From: Alphaproteobacteria bacterium
GTDB taxonomy: Bacteria > Pseudomonadota > Alphaproteobacteria > CAAGCB01 > CAG-977
Direction: 5' to 3'
Assembly (NCBI GenBank): GCA_900768185.1
Contig: CAAGCB010000011.1
Coordinates: forward strand, 1 to 22,205
DNA: 22,205 bases
In this document: positions 1 to 6,269 of the stretch, one piece after another
How the letters are laid out: each line of letters begins with the position of its first letter
How positions within the stretch are numbered: position 1 is the first letter of the stretch
The notes under the pieces: generated by a model
Told to the model about the DNA's origin: nothing
Database searches by the model: none
What the model saw: the letters and a program-made list of their open reading frames with translations, nothing else
Translations under genes and position numbers: made by a program

Positions 1-15
1 CGTGATTTCACTCAT
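1..15 (-). CDS. Start of a further prophage early gene (partial)
   Basis: On the minus strand an ATG at 15-13 begins M-S-E-I-T and runs off the window. It is preceded by GAAAGGA, a good ribosome-binding site about six bases upstream. It is the next gene of the leftward early operon, after the 125-aa HTH protein and a gap of about 75 bases in which I see nothing else. Five codons are too few to name a product. Confidence 0.55.
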
Positions 16-90
16 TTGTTTTTCCTTTCGTTCGAGTGGTTGAAACGCTCCCGTGCGGGACGTTTGTGGGTCAGTAAAAAAAGCCAATAT

Positions 91-468
91 CTAAGCTGCT
101 GTCGGATCATCGTCATTGTTCCTTTCATCGTCCGAAGCGCGAAGCCGGACGATATTGTCCTGTCCTGTTTTGTGGGCGCACGCTTTGCAGGCCTTGAACA
201 GCAAAACGCGCTGATGATTTGTCGCCGCGAACGGCTGACGCTGGATTGATAAACAGCGATGCGCGGGAATTGCCCCCAAAATCGGGCAGATGACGGCGGC
301 GGATTTAAACGCGCCGTTAAACGCCTTTTCAACGGTCTTTAAATTGCCCGCGTATTTGCCGTTCAAAACCAAACTGATGGTCGTGTGGCTGTATCCCATT
401 TTTTCGGCGACGACGCGCTGGGACTGCTGTTTGCAGACATCGCGCAGTTCTTCGATAAAATCGTTCAT
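91..468 (-). CDS. Small HTH DNA-binding protein of the phage early operon
   Basis: This 125-aa protein has an N-terminal helix-turn-helix at about residues 12-45 (SQRVVAEKMGYSHTTISLVL, then NGKYAGNL). A central segment carries spaced cysteines and the pattern CPILGAIPAHRC...PFAATNHQRVLLFKACKACAH, about residues 61-99. From memory, the same HTH-plus-Cys/His arrangement occurs in small regulators of Mu-like prophages in Neisseria and other proteobacteria. The cysteines could bind a metal or form disulfides, which is inference. The start overlaps the stop of the upstream gene (ATGA), indicating translational coupling. The C-terminus is acidic and low in complexity (DDERNNDDD). The target operator is unknown. 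Confidence 0.75.
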   Translation of the reverse strand: MNDFIEELRDVCKQQSQRVVAEKMGYSHTTISLVLNGKYAGNLKTVEKAFNGAFKSAAVICPILGAIPAHRCLSIQRQPFAATNHQRVLLFKACKACAHKTGQDNIVRLRASDDERNNDDDPTAA

Positions 469-1013
469 TCCTCGCCTCCGCTTTGATAGACAATCTGTTT
501 CAAATTCGGGTCGAAGACCGCTTTAATCCGCAGGATTTGAGGGGCTTTCGCTCCCGTGCTTTTGACAAACACGAAACGGCTTCCGTTGCGTTTCAGATAC
601 TTGGCGCGGCACAACATCTGGCAGTAGGTATCCACGTTGTTTTGCGTCGTTTTTTGCGTTGTTGAAGCGATTAAATCGGTTGCGGAAAATTCTTTCAGAA
701 TCTTCATTGCCCGCCATAAATCTTGATTGATATCGGCAGACAGGATTTTACCGTCGCGGGTAAGGCGGGGAGCGTCAACCCCTACGTCTTTGGCAAGTTT
801 GTAACGATTTTCCGTGAACGTCGTTACAACATACGGTTTGTTGACTGCCGTTTTTTCGATAAGCTCGACAAAGCCCGCTTTACGCAGTCCGGTAACATAG
901 GTTTCGATTGTGTCGCGGTGAATTTTACAGCCCGATGAAAGACTGTTTAACGTAAATTCCCGTTGCTTTCGGATTTCTTCCCAGATGTATTGACGTTTGC
1001 TTTCCTTGCCCAT
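465..1013 (-). CDS. Phage early winged-helix protein, function unknown
   Basis: This 182-aa protein appears to contain two helix-turn-helix or winged-helix units. The first, about residues 8-65, has FTLNSLSSGCKIHRDTIETY followed by a recognition-helix and wing pattern (TGLRKAGFVEL). The second, about residues 95-150, has LWRAMKILKEFSATDLIAST followed by NVDTYCQMLCRAKYLKR. Proteins of this type are common in the early operons of Mu-like phages, but I know of no proven role. It begins two bases after the MuB-like stop codon and overlaps the next gene by four bases, so it sits inside a tightly packed operon. A DNA-binding regulator or accessory transposition factor is plausible. Confidence 0.7.
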   Translation of the reverse strand: MGKESKRQYIWEEIRKQREFTLNSLSSGCKIHRDTIETYVTGLRKAGFVELIEKTAVNKPYVVTTFTENRYKLAKDVGVDAPRLTRDGKILSADINQDLWRAMKILKEFSATDLIASTTQKTTQNNVDTYCQMLCRAKYLKRNGSRFVFVKSTGAKAPQILRIKAVFDPNLKQIVYQSGGEE

Positions 1014-1015
1014 GA

Positions 1016-1756
1016 TCAGACCCTCCGCGACGGGGCTTCGCCCGTGAAAAAGTCTTCGTCGCCCCAGTCTTCAAGGCTGATTTTGCGCTGTCCCCGCGTG
1101 ATTGCCGTTTGGCGCACGCGTTCAAGGTTGACGCAAATGCGTCGCACCGATCCGCGCGAAAGCTTCCAAATCTTGTCCAGCAAATCGTCGGCGACTTCGA
1201 CCTTGCCGCAATACAGGGCGCGCAAGGCTTGCGCGTCTTCAAAGCTGGCGGGTTGCGCCGGAATGAAATCCAAAATGCGTCCGTGAGTGCGCTCCCAACG
1301 CTTTAACTTGTTGGGCAGTTGTTCTTCGCCGATCAGAATGACGGGCGCGGCGGAACCTTCAAACAGGTCGCGAATCACGTCCACCTTGTTTTTATCGACC
1401 AGATAGTCGAACTCGTCGATAATCAGCGTCCGACCGCTTAAAATCAGCTGTTCGGTGACCATTTCGCCCAAAGCGGCGAGCGTGTCGCCCGTCGAATAGG
1501 TCAAGCCCATTTCCTTGCAAATCGCTTGAAGCAGATATTTGACCGTCCACGTCGATTTCAGTTCGACGTAATAGGCGTTCTTTGTGTTCGCGACATAGGC
1601 GGCGGCGTAAGATTTCCCCCAGCCGCTGGGCCCGTAAAAGCAAACCAGTCCCGGCAAGTGCTGCGGGCGGTTTTCGGCGCGTTCGACGCCCGTCAGCAAA
1701 GCGATGACGTTGCGCAACTGCGCCGTTTGGGTATTGACATAAGCATTTTCTTCCAT
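1016..1756 (-). CDS. MuB-type transposition target-selection ATPase
   Basis: This is an AAA+ ATPase partner of the transposase. In Mu, MuB forms ATP-dependent filaments on target DNA, delivers the target to MuA and prevents self-integration. Walker A is GPSGWGKS (about residues 42-49) and Walker B is LIIDEFDYL (about 112-120). The 120s-150s hold a sensor-like strand (PVILIGEEQLP) and a following arginine-rich stretch. The C-terminal third is helical and basic. I chose the ATG at 1756 because GGAG lies six bases upstream; the ATG at 1768 has no such site and would add four residues. At 246 aa it is shorter than Mu B (312 aa), apparently lacking most of the N-terminal HTH region. It lies 55 bases downstream of the transposase gene. 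Confidence 0.9.
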   Translation of the reverse strand: MEENAYVNTQTAQLRNVIALLTGVERAENRPQHLPGLVCFYGPSGWGKSYAAAYVANTKNAYYVELKSTWTVKYLLQAICKEMGLTYSTGDTLAALGEMVTEQLILSGRTLIIDEFDYLVDKNKVDVIRDLFEGSAAPVILIGEEQLPNKLKRWERTHGRILDFIPAQPASFEDAQALRALYCGKVEVADDLLDKIWKLSRGSVRRICVNLERVRQTAITRGQRKISLEDWGDEDFFTGEAPSRRV

Positions 1757-1811
1757 TACATTCTCCATGCTTTTTGAGTGCCGTCGGGGCTTCTGCCTCG
1801 GCGGTTTTCTT

Positions 1812-3944
1812 TTACATCGCGCCCGCTATTACTTTCGGGCATTTCGCCGCAAAAACCTGCGCCTTGTATTCCGCCGTCGTCGGATAGTTCTCAAAGAAGA
1901 ACAGCTCGTCGTCGGTCAAGGCTTCGCCTGCTTCAAAGCGGGCTTTTGTTTTTTGCCAGCGTTCTAAATTCTGTTGCGGCGAAGGCGGCATTTTCACAAC
2001 CTTTGCAGGCTGTTTTTGCGCTTTCAGCCGTTCGGCGGCGGCTTTTTCCGCCGCGCTCAATTCGGTCGGTTTGGGCGGTTCGTGCGAAATCGCGGCTTTG
2101 ACCGCTTCCGCCATCTGTTCGGTTTGATAAGCAACCGTTTGCGTCGGCAGGCGTTCCAGTTTGCCGGCTTCCTCGGCGGCTTGCATCAGCACCTCGTTCA
2201 CCATTTCGTTGCCTTTAAGGTTGGCGTCTTTGGCAATCTGGCGCAGAGCGTCCTTTTTAATTTTCAAAGCGCGTTTTTGAACGGCGGCGCGGGCGGCGGC
2301 AACCTCTTTCAAGGACACGCCTTTGTTTTCGGGCGAAACCACCTTGCAGATAAACTTGCCGTCAAGGTCGAACGCGTAAAGTTCGCCGTAATCCTGCTCA
2401 TCGAGCAACAAACGCACCTGTTCGCCCTCGTGTCCGCCCAGTTCGGGCGCGTTGTAATAACTGCCCTCGTAAGCGATGCCTTTCTTTGACACGACGCGAA
2501 TGCCGTCCTTTCCGGCGGGCTTGGCAAGCAAGACGTCCAAGCAACGCTCGTCGGCGATGCGGCGGACTTCGCCCGTGTAGGACGCGGCTTTTTCATCGGG
2601 CGTTATGCCCAGACTGCCGTGTTCTTCGCGTTCGTACACGTTTTCGCACCAACGGTCGCAAAACGCTTGCAGTTCTTGCGTCATCAAACGCAGTTCAATC
2701 TTTTCGTCCTTGTTAAACAAACGTTGCGAAAATGCTCGGCGGGCTTCAATGTCTTTGCGTTCGGAAACATTGTGTCCGATAAAGCCGTCCAGTTGTTCCA
2801 GCAACGAATGCGAAAACGTCCGGAAAACACGTTCGATATGCGGTTTCTTTTGCGGACTGAACGGCGGGCAGATGATCTGCTCGATGTTCAATGCGGAAAA
2901 CACCCGTTTGATGTAATCGGCGACGTAATCTTTACCGTTGTCGGTGCGCACCGTTTCGGGAACCCCCCACTTTAAAATGGCTTTGCGGGTCGCACATCCG
3001 ACCGCAAAAGCGGAAGCTTTGTCACAAACATTCAAACTCAAACGGCGGGAATAAACGTCGATGATGCCGACGATGTTGCACCGTTTTCCGTCCGCCAAAA
3101 GCAAGTCGGACGGCGTTCCGTCAAACTGCCATTCTTGGTTCAAACGGACAATGCTTTCAGACGCGTTTCCTGCGGCGGCTTTGTATTTCGACCGCCATGC
3201 GTCCGGATTTTTCACCGCCGTCAACAGCTGTTCGTTGTCCTCTTTCCATGTTTTGACCCAATCCTGCAAAGTCCGGTAGGACGGCAGGCATTCCCGCGAT
3301 TCTTTGAAACGGGCGCGCAAGCCGCGCATGATGTTTTTGCACGAAACGTGCGGGGTTTCGTAAATCGCGCCCAAAATATAATTTTTGACGGCTTCGTTTG
3401 TGTCGATGATGCCCGTTCCTTTGCGGCAACCGTATTTCCCAGCCAGTCCGGACACGCCTTTGTCGGCTAAAACTTCCGTCCAATTCCTTAAAGTGCAGGC
3501 GGATACGCTGATAATCGTGCGGCTGACCCAATCGGGCAAATTGACTTCGCCCGCGTTATACTTTTCCGCAAAAATGTAGCGGGCGCGGGTGTTCGCAAAT
3601 CCCAGCGATTTCTGAAATTCCTTGAACGCTTCCAAGATTTCCAGCTTTGCGTCGATTCGGCTTTTCGCCCGTCCTTCGATATGGGCGTATTCCGCCAATC
3701 CCTGCGGATTGATTTCAGTTTTGACCGCTTCCTTTTTGGCGGCGGGCGCGGTCATGACCGCCAGCTGAATGCGAGCGACCTCCGGCAATGCGGAAATGTG
3801 GTACTCCTTGCCGCCGCCGCGTCCTTCGCGGGCGCGCGATTTCCAGTTTTCACGGGCGGCAGATGCCAAAATGTTCTTTTTTGCCGTTGGAAGTGCGGGC
3901 AGTTTTAAATCCGCCAATTCTTGTGCCGAGAACCATTCTTTCAT
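1812..3944 (-). CDS. MuA-type DDE transposase
   Basis: This 710-aa protein catalyses strand cleavage and transfer for phage integration and replicative transposition. Residues 1-62 resemble the Mu-type winged-helix DNA-binding domain (FSAQELADLKLPALP... NWKSRAREGRGGGKEY). Residues about 95-235 hold the HTH region that binds the phage ends. The RNase-H-like core spans about 268-390 with the catalytic triad D275 (WQFDGTPSD), D335 (VRTDNGKDY) and E371 (KPHIERVFRTF), giving exactly 35 residues between the second D and the E. The Mu-transposase C-terminal beta-barrel follows at about 450-530, then a helical basic tail like the region that contacts MuB and ClpX. Length is close to MuA (663 aa). GGAGG precedes the start, which overlaps the upstream stop (ATGA). 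All catalytic residues are present. Confidence 0.95.
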   Translation of the reverse strand: MKEWFSAQELADLKLPALPTAKKNILASAARENWKSRAREGRGGGKEYHISALPEVARIQLAVMTAPAAKKEAVKTEINPQGLAEYAHIEGRAKSRIDAKLEILEAFKEFQKSLGFANTRARYIFAEKYNAGEVNLPDWVSRTIISVSACTLRNWTEVLADKGVSGLAGKYGCRKGTGIIDTNEAVKNYILGAIYETPHVSCKNIMRGLRARFKESRECLPSYRTLQDWVKTWKEDNEQLLTAVKNPDAWRSKYKAAAGNASESIVRLNQEWQFDGTPSDLLLADGKRCNIVGIIDVYSRRLSLNVCDKASAFAVGCATRKAILKWGVPETVRTDNGKDYVADYIKRVFSALNIEQIICPPFSPQKKPHIERVFRTFSHSLLEQLDGFIGHNVSERKDIEARRAFSQRLFNKDEKIELRLMTQELQAFCDRWCENVYEREEHGSLGITPDEKAASYTGEVRRIADERCLDVLLAKPAGKDGIRVVSKKGIAYEGSYYNAPELGGHEGEQVRLLLDEQDYGELYAFDLDGKFICKVVSPENKGVSLKEVAAARAAVQKRALKIKKDALRQIAKDANLKGNEMVNEVLMQAAEEAGKLERLPTQTVAYQTEQMAEAVKAAISHEPPKPTELSAAEKAAAERLKAQKQPAKVVKMPPSPQQNLERWQKTKARFEAGEALTDDELFFFENYPTTAEYKAQVFAAKCPKVIAGAM

Positions 3945-4405
3945 GACCGCCTCCGAATTTTGACAGGCGCAATGGTGTTCAATGTTTTTTGATACTTTTT
4001 CAGCTCTTCAATCTGTTGCGCGACGCGCCCGCGTTCGGCAAGCAAAGCTTCGTCGCCAAACAGCACGGTGAAACCTTCGTCTTTTAACAGCTCGTCCCAC
4101 ACCCGCGGAGTTTCAGCCACGCGAACCAAAACGATAAATCTGTAAAGGGTGATTTGATGGTCGGTGTTCGCTTCGCTGGAATAATTGTCCAGCATCGCTT
4201 TTGAAAAGCTCGGACAATTCATTGCTTCTGCCATTTCTGCGGCGATTTGCTCTCTTGTTTTGGGGCTTTCTTTTAAAATCAAAGAAACCAAACGCTTGAT
4301 TTTTCCGCTCAAATCAACGGTCGCCGAAACAACCGCAGGACTGCGAACGGGATAAAACCGTTCAAACAAATCAAGCGTTTCCGTATCTTTGAATTTCTTT
4401 GACAT
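3941..4405 (-). CDS. Conserved Mu-like phage early protein, probable DNA-binding
   Basis: The 154-aa product has a predicted helical HTH-like stretch at about residues 47-70 (SPKTREQIAAEMAEAMNC), then a conserved-looking run around AMLDNYSSEANTDHQI (about 70-86). A leucine-rich C-terminal half ends in a coiled-coil (QQIEELKKYQKTLN) and a basic tail. I recall closely similar proteins next to the transposase in many transposable phages, without a demonstrated function. Its stop codon overlaps the transposase start by four bases, so the two are likely made together. It may be an accessory factor for transposition or early regulation; that is inference from position. Confidence 0.7.
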   Translation of the reverse strand: MSKKFKDTETLDLFERFYPVRSPAVVSATVDLSGKIKRLVSLILKESPKTREQIAAEMAEAMNCPSFSKAMLDNYSSEANTDHQITLYRFIVLVRVAETPRVWDELLKDEGFTVLFGDEALLAERGRVAQQIEELKKYQKTLNTIAPVKIRRRS

Positions 4406-4424
4406 TGTTTTAAGCTCTCAATGG

Positions 4425-4679
4425 TTAGTTGCACCGATTTATTTCATTCAGTACAAACGCTTTCATTACTTTGTAACTTTGAAAAAAATGCCTCTTTGTT
4501 TTCTGGCGTTGACGATTCCCTTTGAAAACAGGTATCAAATCGACATGATATTCCGTGATGCCGATGTCCGCGTTGAACCCGATGTCGATTTGCAAATCAT
4601 CTAAAACGATGGACTGATAGTCGGCTGTCTTAGCCATTTCTTTCAGTTTCTTTGCGCTGAAAATCTCTACATTTGTCAT
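4425..4679 (-). CDS. Hypothetical phage early protein (84 aa)
   Basis: I do not recognise this protein. It begins MTNVEIFSAKKLKEMAKTAD and ends in a basic stretch (NRQRQKTKRHFFQSYKVMKA). AGAAGGGA stands about six bases before the ATG, a convincing ribosome-binding site. It lies 16 bases downstream of the ner-like gene and 19 bases upstream of the 154-aa gene, on the same strand, in the early operon. No membrane segment or known motif is visible. It is supported by position, ribosome-binding site and lack of a competing frame. Confidence 0.55.
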   Translation of the reverse strand: MTNVEIFSAKKLKEMAKTADYQSIVLDDLQIDIGFNADIGITEYHVDLIPVFKGNRQRQKTKRHFFQSYKVMKAFVLNEINRCN

Positions 4680-4695
4680 TGCAAGTCCCTTCTGT

Positions 4696-4977
4696 TTAAG
4701 CGGCGTGCCTTTTTAAACCTTGCCGACGCACGCGAATCTTCGTATATTTGTTACGTCGTGAGGTTTTACGGCTTCCGTCTTCGTTAAAGCGGTCGGGCCA
4801 CAGTTCACAGGCGGGTATGCCTAAAAACTTGGAAATCGCTTCTTCGCCGGCGGGAAAAGGGATGCGGATCGCCTGCGAACAGGCTTCTATGCACAGTCCT
4901 GCTTTCAGCGACAGACTTCGTAACGTCGCTCCTTTCAGCAGTACCGCGCATTTGATTTGTGTAGGTGTCCAACTCAT
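4696..4977 (-). CDS. ner: Ner-like (Nlp family) early transcriptional regulator
   Basis: This 93-aa protein matches the Ner/SfsB type of small HTH protein. It opens with a W-T-P-x-x-I-K motif and carries a helix-turn-helix in GATLRSLSLKAGLCIEACSQ (about residues 16-35). It then has the family-like FPAGEEAISKFLGIPACELWP (about 41-61) and a basic C-terminus. In Mu, Ner binds between the repressor and early promoters and turns down early transcription. Here it is the first gene of the minus-strand early operon, and its promoter and the operators lie at 5054-5136. GGAGG stands five bases before the ATG. The tail after residue 70 is longer and more basic than in Mu Ner (75 aa). Confidence 0.88.
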   Translation of the reverse strand: MSWTPTQIKCAVLLKGATLRSLSLKAGLCIEACSQAIRIPFPAGEEAISKFLGIPACELWPDRFNEDGSRKTSRRNKYTKIRVRRQGLKRHAA

Positions 4978-5000
4978 AAAGACCTCCGATCCTTAATTTG

Positions 5001-5020
5001 AACCGACTGGCAGGTCGGTT
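5001..5020. promoter_or_regulatory. Stem-loop in the ner leader
   Basis: A perfect 7-bp inverted repeat (AACCGAC/GTCGGTT) with a 6-base loop lies between the lytic promoter and ner. On the plus strand it is followed by TTTTGTT, so it could act as a weak terminator for anything transcribed toward the repressor. On the minus strand it is a 5'-leader hairpin about 23 bases ahead of the ner start codon. Its role is inference. Confidence 0.4.
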
Positions 5021-5053
5021 TTTGTTGGGGCGTTAAATTCAACTAATGGAATT

Positions 5054-5082
5054 AACATATTCGTAATTACGTTCATTGTCAA
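5054..5082 (-). promoter_or_regulatory. Lytic early promoter (Pe) driving ner-A-B
   Basis: On the minus strand the -35 box is TTGACA (5082-5077) and the -10 box is TATGTT (5059-5054), with an exact 17-base spacer. This is a near-consensus sigma-70 promoter pointing into ner. The spacer contains the perfect palindrome CGTAATTACG (5062-5071), so a protein bound there would block RNA polymerase directly. Confidence 0.8.
5062..5071. promoter_or_regulatory. Probable repressor operator O1
   Basis: CGTAATTACG is a perfect 10-bp palindrome inside the spacer of the lytic promoter. Related sites lie 42 bp away (CGTAATTG, 5104-5111) and a further 22 bp away (GCGTAATAACGC, 5125-5136). Those distances are about four and two helical turns. 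Confidence 0.6.
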
Positions 5083-5103
5083 GCGGAATAGCGGATATTT
5101 TTT

Positions 5104-5111
5104 CGTAATTG
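5104..5111. promoter_or_regulatory. Probable operator half-site O2
   Basis: CGTAATTG repeats the left arm and centre of the palindrome at 5062-5071, at a distance of 42 bp. It lies upstream of the repressor gene in the divergent control region. Confidence 0.4.
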
Positions 5112-5124
5112 TTTATATTTTTGA

Positions 5125-5136
5125 GCGTAATAACGC
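5125..5136. promoter_or_regulatory. Probable operator O3 (imperfect palindrome)
   Basis: GCGTAATAACGC is an imperfect palindrome sharing CGTAAT with the other two sites and lying 22 bp from O2. It is about 50 bases ahead of the repressor start, a position suited to autoregulation or to Ner binding. Confidence 0.4.
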
Positions 5137-5186
5137 AAACGCTTGAAAAATAATGATATTTTTAAACAGTTACCGAGAGGCTGAAA

Positions 5187-5657
5187 ATGGTCGAAAACGT
5201 AACAGATGCCCTTTCAAACTGTGACGATGATTTTCCGGATCGTCTTTTGAACGCAATAACGAACAAGTTTAAATCAACGCGTCAATTTTCATTGGCTTCG
5301 GGTATACCAGCGTCCTCATTGGCGCAATACTTGAAAGGAGTAAGCGAACCCACGCGCCCTGTGCTCTGTGCTATGGCGCAAGTCTTGGGCGTTAATGTGT
5401 CATGGCTCGCCACAGGAAAAGAAACCGCTACCGCTACCGCTGTTGCGTCAGCGCAGGCGTTGGATGCGGAACTGCTTGAAGAAATTATTGAACTGGTCGA
5501 TTCGCATTTCAAATTTGAAAAGGCGCGGATTAAATCGTCGCTGATCACAAAGATTTACGCCTACATCTTGAAAAAACGCGCCGAACGGGAAGCATCCAAA
5601 GAAAAAGATACTGCGGAAATCATTGATTTGATTGAAGTTCTCAAAGCCGCAGTTTAA
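5187..5657 (+). CDS. Phage repressor, XRE-type HTH with helical C-terminus
   Basis: This 156-aa protein holds an XRE/CI-type helix-turn-helix at about residues 20-78 (FSLASGIPASSLAQYLKG, then PTRPVLCAMAQVLGVNVSWL). An Ala/Thr linker is encoded by three tandem ACCGCT hexamers (5424-5441). The charged helical C-terminal half (about 92-150) suits oligomerisation. No LexA-type peptidase domain is present, so RecA-driven self-cleavage is not expected. GAGAGG lies six bases before the ATG. It is transcribed divergently from ner, like Mu c. The role as lysogeny repressor is inferred from fold, position and the palindromic operator in the lytic promoter. The hexamer repeat could change in copy number without breaking the frame. 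Confidence 0.85.
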   Translation: MVENVTDALSNCDDDFPDRLLNAITNKFKSTRQFSLASGIPASSLAQYLKGVSEPTRPVLCAMAQVLGVNVSWLATGKETATATAVASAQALDAELLEEIIELVDSHFKFEKARIKSSLITKIYAYILKKRAEREASKEKDTAEIIDLIEVLKAAV

Positions 5658-5665
5658 GCGTATTG

Positions 5666-5698
5666 CTCCTTTTGTTTCCAATTTCAAAACAAAAGGAG
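5666..5698 (+). promoter_or_regulatory. Hairpin hiding the ribosome-binding site of the next gene
   Basis: CTCCTTTTGTTT (5666-5677) and AAACAAAAGGAG (5687-5698) form a perfect 12-bp inverted repeat with a 9-base loop. The right arm contains the Shine-Dalgarno sequence AAAGGAG of the gene starting at 5705, and the left arm is its exact complement. In the mRNA running on from the repressor, this stem would mask the ribosome-binding site. Confidence 0.6.
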
Positions 5699-5704
5699 TT
5701 ACTT

Positions 5705-6061
5705 ATGGATACAGATTTAAACGAAATCAAAAACCTGTTTAACCGGACTAAAAAACACCGTTTAACAAAGCGGTTAATCGCTTTAACGCTTGCGCTCTTG
5801 CTTATTGGCGCGGGCGGCTTGACACTCCGTCCGCGCGGCAAAGAAACTTTTTCGCTTTCATGCCGTATCTCGGCGGCGCAAAAGGACGTTCTGACTGACT
5901 TGGTTAAACGAACCGCCGCTTGCGGCAAAACGTCGAAAATGGCGATTTACAAGGCTTTAAAAGCGCATTTCAAGTATGAAACCATCAGTAAAATGCCGTG
6001 TCATCAGTTTAACGAAGCCGAAAAAATCTTGATAAACTTGATAGTGCAATTTTGCGACTGA
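5705..6061 (+). CDS. Small membrane protein with ORF6C-like C-terminal domain
   Basis: The 118-aa reading starts at the ATG at 5705, six bases after AAAGGAG; an upstream in-frame ATG at 5663 has no such site. Residues about 21-42 form one membrane span (LIALTLALLLIGAGGLTL), with a positively charged N-terminal flank (RTKKHRLTKR). The C-terminal part, about 50-115, resembles the ORF6C phage domain: a run like VLTDLVKRTAACGKT, then MAIYKALKAHFKYETISKMP and CHQFNEAEKIL. That match is by eye and moderate. The gene lies between repressor and phage end, 47 bases after the repressor and probably in its transcript, so it would be expressed in the lysogen. A lysogenic-conversion or superinfection-exclusion role is possible but only inferred. 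Confidence 0.65.
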   Translation: MDTDLNEIKNLFNRTKKHRLTKRLIALTLALLLIGAGGLTLRPRGKETFSLSCRISAAQKDVLTDLVKRTAACGKTSKMAIYKALKAHFKYETISKMPCHQFNEAEKILINLIVQFCD

Positions 6062-6066
6062 AATAA

Positions 6067-6086
6067 GCTGGGCATCGTCCCGGCTT
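6067..6086 (+). terminator. Likely terminator of the repressor transcript
   Basis: GCTGGG-CATCGT-CCCGGC forms a 6-bp stem with one G-T pair, followed by TTT. It begins just after the stop of the membrane-protein gene. The T run is short, so termination is only probable. Confidence 0.4.
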
Positions 6087-6088
6087 TA

Positions 6089-6110
6089 AAGTTAAAACTA
6101 TCCCGCGTTT
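6089..6110 (-). promoter_or_regulatory. Transposase-type end-binding site, L3-like
   Basis: Read on the minus strand this is CGCGGGATAGTTTTAACTT preceded by AAA. It matches the L2-like and L1-like sites at 6122-6143 and 6249-6269 across about 19 positions. It is 33 bp from L2, about three helical turns. Confidence 0.65.
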
Positions 6111-6121
6111 TTTTAAGAAAA

Positions 6122-6143
6122 AAGTTAAAACCATCTCGCGCCA
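6122..6143 (-). promoter_or_regulatory. Transposase-type end-binding site, L2-like
   Basis: Read on the minus strand this is CGCGAGATGGTTTTAACTT preceded by TGG. It differs from the L3-like copy at two positions in that core. The orientation is the same as the other two sites. Confidence 0.65.
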
Positions 6144-6154
6144 AAAAATTTAAA

Positions 6155-6172
6155 GGCGGCATCGTCGCCGCC
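6155..6172 (-). terminator. GC-rich hairpin, possible terminator facing into the phage
   Basis: GGCGGC and GCCGCC form a 6-bp GC stem around ATCGTC. On the minus strand it is followed by TTTAAATTTTTT, terminator-like. The loop shares GCATCGTC with the hairpin at 6067-6086. It could stop host transcription entering the phage end. Confidence 0.4.
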
Positions 6173-6200
6173 CGAAAAATTAAGGATTTCTGCCGTTTCT

Positions 6201-6240
6201 ATCCCGTTATATCCCGTTTAATCCCACTTTATCCCGCCTG
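6201..6240. repeat. Four 10-bp phased ATCCC repeats between L1 and L2
   Basis: The ten-base units ATCCCGTTAT, ATCCCGTTTA, ATCCCACTTT and ATCCCGCCTG follow one another without gaps. The period is one helical turn. The shared TATCCCG core also occurs inside the L3-like transposase site, so these may be extra half-sites or a phased bend. Confidence 0.7.
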
Positions 6241-6248
6241 TTTGAAAT

Positions 6249-6269
6249 GTATAAAACTATCTTTCGTCT
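6249..6269 (-). promoter_or_regulatory. Transposase-type end-binding site, L1-like, at the phage terminus
   Basis: Read on the minus strand this is CGAAAGATAGTTTTATAC with AGA ahead of it. It matches the other two sites (GATAGTTTTA core) and lies six to nine bases inside the putative TG terminus, much as L1 does in Mu. It is about 127 bp from L2, close to twelve helical turns. Confidence 0.65.

Noticed and set aside
12..332. 106-codon minus-strand frame overlapping the 125-aa HTH gene
   Set aside because: It lies out of frame with the HTH gene, begins inside it and lacks a ribosome-binding site and any motif. The HTH gene is supported by its ATGA overlap and domain.
5187..5657. SOS-cleavable LexA/CI-type repressor
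   Set aside because: Only the HTH and a helical tail are present. There is no peptidase domain or Ala-Gly cleavage site in a LexA-like context.
6201..6240. CRISPR-like or simple satellite array
   Set aside because: The units are 10 bp and contiguous with no spacers, and sit inside a phage end. A protein-binding or bend array fits better.
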